NCBI GenBank assembly: GCA_011052285.1
Contig: DRJH01000442.1
Span: forward strand, 1-7,254
Direction of reading: 5' to 3'
DNA: 7,254 bases
DNA from: Gammaproteobacteria bacterium
GTDB lineage: Bacteria; Pseudomonadota; Gammaproteobacteria; Arenicellales; DRJH01
Both the position numbers and the translations under genes were made by a program. Shown in pieces: positions 4,689 through 7,254 of this stretch (the stretch's first letter is position 1; each line of letters opens with the position of its first letter). The notes beneath the pieces are model-generated. The model was not told the origin of the DNA. It did no database searches and worked only from the letters and a program-made list of their open reading frames with translations.

Positions 4689-7011
4689 AAATCTTAAATT
4701 GTTGCACTTGTTGTTCCATCTCAGAAACTAACTGAATAAACTGATTACTGGTTCTGCTGGTTTGCTGGGCTCCTTCATTGGTCTGCTCAGCGACCGCACT
4801 GATCGACTTGATGTTCTCACTGATATCACTCACCACAAGCGTCTCAGTATGGGTTAATTCAGAGATCTGTGTAGTCATTTCTGAAATTTTGTCGATCACA
4901 AGTTGGATTTTGTGCAGGGCTTCCGAAGCATCCGTCGCCTGACCAACACTCAGGTCTGCTTGTTCCGAGCCTTTTTTCATCACCTGCATCGCCGCACTCG
5001 AACCGGACTGCAATTTCTCGATCATGGACTGAATCTCCTCCGTTGATTGCTGCGTTCTGCCAGCAAGGGTGCGCACTTCATCGGCAACTACGGCAAACCC
5101 ACGGCCGTGTTCACCTGCACGGGCAGCCTCGATCGCAGCATTTAAGGCCAACAGATTGGTTTGTTCAGCGATGGACCGGATTACATCGAGAATACCACCA
5201 ATACTTTGTGCATCGGACTCGAGCTCTTCGATAACTTTGGCGGCGTTATTAACGTCGTTGGCGAGACTGTTAATTGTCTCTGCGCTCTGCTTGACAACCA
5301 CTGCTCCTTTTTGTGCATCGTTGCGGGCAAATGTAGCGGATTCTGCTGTTTCATTGGCCAGGCTTGCGACCTGGTCCGAAGACTCACGGATAGAGAGAAT
5401 GGATTCAACGATCCTATCGGTATCAAGCTTTTGTTGTTCGATTCCGGCGCTGGTCGTATTGACAATTTGTGCAACCTCATTGGCGGCATATTTCAGTTCT
5501 TTCCCGGAGTTTGAGATAGCAAGGATCGCATTCCTGAAACGTGTAAACATTTGATTCAGAGAATCGGAGATGTCTGCTGTCAGATCACCAGACCGTTTAA
5601 TGGTAATGGTCAGATCTGCATCTTTTTCAATAGTATTCACCGTTGCGCGCAGTTCGTCGACCGGCGCGAACAGCTTGCGGGATGCCCACCAGCCGATAAG
5701 AATAGACAATAAGACCATGACCAGAAGAACTACAGATAGGGAAACTTTTACCTGACTTAACAGGATTTGCTGCGGGGATAGTATCTCCTGCTCATCAATC
5801 TGGCTGATGATGACCCAATCAAGACCGGTCAACTTTAGCGGAGAATAAGCTGCGAGCACAGAATTACCGAGCCTGTCCTTAAATTTTGTGACACCGGTTT
5901 TGCCTTGCAAGGCATACTGTACCGCGTCCGAAGTCATCGCAAGACGACTGACGGCAGTCCCCTGAGCACGGATAAGAGCGATTTTCTTAGCCCCAAGGCC
6001 GCTATGTTGTAGACTTTTTGTGAAGAGGTCCGGATGTTCAACGTTGCTTCTAAGTACACTACGCAGTGTGCCATCACGACTTACCAAATAGGACTCACCG
6101 GAATTACCAAGGCCCGCTTTCCGCCATTTTCCATCGAAAGTCATCACATCATTGATACGTGCCTGAGATAATTGTACTATCAGGACCCCACTGAGCCCGC
6201 GGAATGCCGGAAGTGGTGCAGCAAAAAATGCCGAAGGCAAGTCAAAGAAACCCGCATACGGTGCAAAGTCACTGATGACGATCGGGCCTTTAGAGCCACC
6301 CTTGATGACTTGTTGAAAAACCCTGGCCAGCGGAGAGTCGCGAAACGGTCCCTTGATAAGCGAGGTTGCGAAGTCCGCTTTTTTGCGCATGGAATAAACG
6401 ATGATGCCAGATTTAGGGTCTACCAGGTAGATATCCTCATAACCGAAGCGTTTCAGATACGTTTTTAATATTCGATTATATTGCTGATGGCTACGGGTGT
6501 AGATTGAAGGATCATTTGCCGCATCCAGCAGTTGTTTTTGGGTGACTGGATTCGGATTTTTAACAATATAGTTCGATTGCAGCAGTACTGCGGCATCGGG
6601 TAGCTGCTGGACAAAATCTTTGGGATTGAAGGAAGACTGAGGATTTTTTGACTTCAATATCGGCAGATATTTTTGTTGATAGTAGGCGGTTAGTTCAGTT
6701 CGGAGCTGGTTGATATTGCTGCTACCAACTTCCTGTTGATAGCTGGGATAGCTGTGAGTAAATTCTTTAATAGCATCGCGAATCATTCGCCCCTTGGCCA
6801 ACGAGTCTACGTGGGTAACAATTTGTTTTAGGCTATCCTCTATCTGTGATTTTTCGACCTCACGTGTTGCAACCAGATGGTTTTGTGCTTGTGAGCGCAA
6901 GATCTCTGTACTGGTTTTGTATGCAATCCAGGCACTGACCAAACCGGTGATGGCAGCCGGAATTGTTGCTATGAGAACAGCACCAACAAGCAAGCGGTTT
7001 TTTGCATTCAT
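4687..7011 (-). CDS. Methyl-accepting chemotaxis protein with double-Cache-type sensor
   Basis: The 774-residue chemoreceptor has a first transmembrane helix (about 7-30), a large periplasmic sensor (about 31-420) of double-Cache size and pattern, a second transmembrane helix (about 422-443), a HAMP domain (about 444-495) and a cytoplasmic signalling domain (about 500-774). The hairpin tip at 613-650 carries the near-invariant AEQTNLLALNAAIEAARAGE and GRGFAVVADEVRTLA segments that contact CheA and CheW. Glutamine/glutamate-rich heptads on both arms are the expected methylation helices. There is no C-terminal CheR/CheB-tethering pentapeptide, as in most receptors of this type. The sensor is large enough to bind a small organic or inorganic ligand, which I cannot name. 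The ATG at 7011 has an AAGGAA site about 11 bases upstream. A sigma-28 promoter about 60 bases upstream puts the gene in the flagellar/chemotaxis regulon. Confidence 0.96.
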   Translation of the reverse strand: MNAKNRLLVGAVLIATIPAAITGLVSAWIAYKTSTEILRSQAQNHLVATREVEKSQIEDSLKQIVTHVDSLAKGRMIRDAIKEFTHSYPSYQQEVGSSNINQLRTELTAYYQQKYLPILKSKNPQSSFNPKDFVQQLPDAAVLLQSNYIVKNPNPVTQKQLLDAANDPSIYTRSHQQYNRILKTYLKRFGYEDIYLVDPKSGIIVYSMRKKADFATSLIKGPFRDSPLARVFQQVIKGGSKGPIVISDFAPYAGFFDLPSAFFAAPLPAFRGLSGVLIVQLSQARINDVMTFDGKWRKAGLGNSGESYLVSRDGTLRSVLRSNVEHPDLFTKSLQHSGLGAKKIALIRAQGTAVSRLAMTSDAVQYALQGKTGVTKFKDRLGNSVLAAYSPLKLTGLDWVIISQIDEQEILSPQQILLSQVKVSLSVVLLVMVLLSILIGWWASRKLFAPVDELRATVNTIEKDADLTITIKRSGDLTADISDSLNQMFTRFRNAILAISNSGKELKYAANEVAQIVNTTSAGIEQQKLDTDRIVESILSIRESSDQVASLANETAESATFARNDAQKGAVVVKQSAETINSLANDVNNAAKVIEELESDAQSIGGILDVIRSIAEQTNLLALNAAIEAARAGEHGRGFAVVADEVRTLAGRTQQSTEEIQSMIEKLQSGSSAAMQVMKKGSEQADLSVGQATDASEALHKIQLVIDKISEMTTQISELTHTETLVVSDISENIKSISAVAEQTNEGAQQTSRTSNQFIQLVSEMEQQVQQFKI

Positions 7012-7068
7012 GATAAATTATTTCCTTTGTTTTTATAAGGTTTAATAATTGCACAACCCGACACGGTC

Positions 7069-7095
7069 GTATCGGCTTCGAGGACGAAGACTTTA
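7069..7095 (-). promoter_or_regulatory. Sigma-28 (FliA) promoter of the chemoreceptor gene
   Basis: The minus strand reads TAAAGTCT (7088-7095), an 11-base spacer (7077-7087), then GCCGATAC (7069-7076). The FliA consensus is TAAAGTTT-N11-GCCGATAA, so 7 of 8 bases match in each element and the spacing is exact. Transcription should begin near 7062, giving a leader of about 50 bases. This fits a chemoreceptor expressed with the late flagellar genes. Confidence 0.85.
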
Positions 7096-7159
7096 ATGGA
7101 GGCAGACTAAAAAGACCAACAATCGATCCACATCCGGTGCTATCAAAACATATTATATC

Positions 7160-7254
7160 CTAACCGATCGTTTTACGAAAACGATGTGTCGAGATGGTGA
7201 TAAAAACCAAAGTAAAGGCCAGTAGAGCAGCGTAGCTGCCGGCAAGTTCGTGCA
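7160..7254 (-). CDS. C-terminal end of a membrane protein, possibly an ABC-2-type permease (partial)
   Basis: One minus-strand frame entering from the window edge reads 30 codons to a TAG at 7160-7162. It contains a hydrophobic helix (YAALLAFTLVFITI) followed by a short basic tail ending RFRKTIG. This final-helix-plus-basic-tail shape is common at the C-terminus of ABC-2-type transporter permeases and some other inner-membrane proteins, but 30 residues cannot settle the family. The other two minus frames give less protein-like sequence and also stop nearby. It lies upstream of the chemoreceptor in the same direction, but the intervening sigma-28 promoter suggests separate transcription. Confidence 0.5.
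   Translation of the reverse strand, partial: HELAGSYAALLAFTLVFITISTHRFRKTIG
7167..7185. repeat. Perfect 8-base inverted repeat at the permease C-terminus
   Basis: ATCGTTTT (7167-7174) and AAAACGAT (7178-7185) are exact reverse complements separated by 3 bases. The repeat lies within the last codons of the partial membrane-protein gene, where it encodes the basic tail. It ends 5 bases before the stop, with no T-run after it on the minus strand, so it is not an obvious terminator. Confidence 0.5.

Noticed and set aside
5069..5554. Plus-strand open frame of 161 codons
   Set aside because: It is antisense to the strongly conserved signalling domain of the chemoreceptor; its Ala/Ser-rich content follows from that coding strand.
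7152..7157. TATAAT on the minus strand upstream of the chemoreceptor gene
   Set aside because: No acceptable -35 or extended -10 accompanies it, and the sigma-28 promoter downstream is a much better fit for this gene.

Overview
The window reads as part of a proteobacterial chromosome, most likely a motile, facultatively anaerobic gammaproteobacterium. This rests on a sigma-28-type promoter in front of a chemoreceptor, a perfect FNR/ANR box, c-type cytochromes, a Tat-exported molybdoenzyme, and mixed base composition (about 50-58% GC in sampled chemoreceptor lines, far lower in one gene). I cannot name the species. Every gene I can support is on the minus strand, so transcription runs from high to low coordinates.

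Layout in transcription order. (1) 7160-7254: last 30 codons of a membrane protein, probably a permease, cut by the window edge. (2) 7012-7159: intergenic, carrying a very good sigma-28 promoter at 7069-7095. (3) 4687-7011: a 774-residue methyl-accepting chemotaxis receptor with a large periplasmic double-Cache-type sensor. (4) 4569-4686: intergenic with competing inverted repeats and a perfect TATAAT. (5) 3900-4568: an AT-rich YiiM-type MOSC-domain gene that looks foreign. (6) about 3821-2019: a 600-residue membrane histidine kinase with a periplasmic Cache-type sensor and a problematic start. (7) 2029-1415: a FixJ/NarL-type response regulator overlapping the kinase by 11 bases. (8) 1213-1414: a 202-base regulatory region with a perfect FNR box, a likely -10, and an AATACGTA inverted repeat. 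(9) 1212-544: a periplasmic diheme cytochrome c. (10) 525-1: the N-terminal 175 residues of a Tat-exported [4Fe-4S]/molybdopterin oxidoreductase that runs off the window.

My reading is that the cytochrome and molybdoenzyme form a periplasmic electron-transfer operon. It is probably switched on by low oxygen (FNR box) and tuned by the neighbouring kinase/regulator pair, which senses an external ligand. The chemoreceptor may steer cells towards the same or a related compound, and the MOSC protein is a possible molybdenum-cofactor-related accessory gene. The substrate of the molybdoenzyme cannot be deduced from the part present. There is no stretch over 300 bases without a gene, and I see no RNA genes, CRISPR arrays or recognisable insertion sequences.
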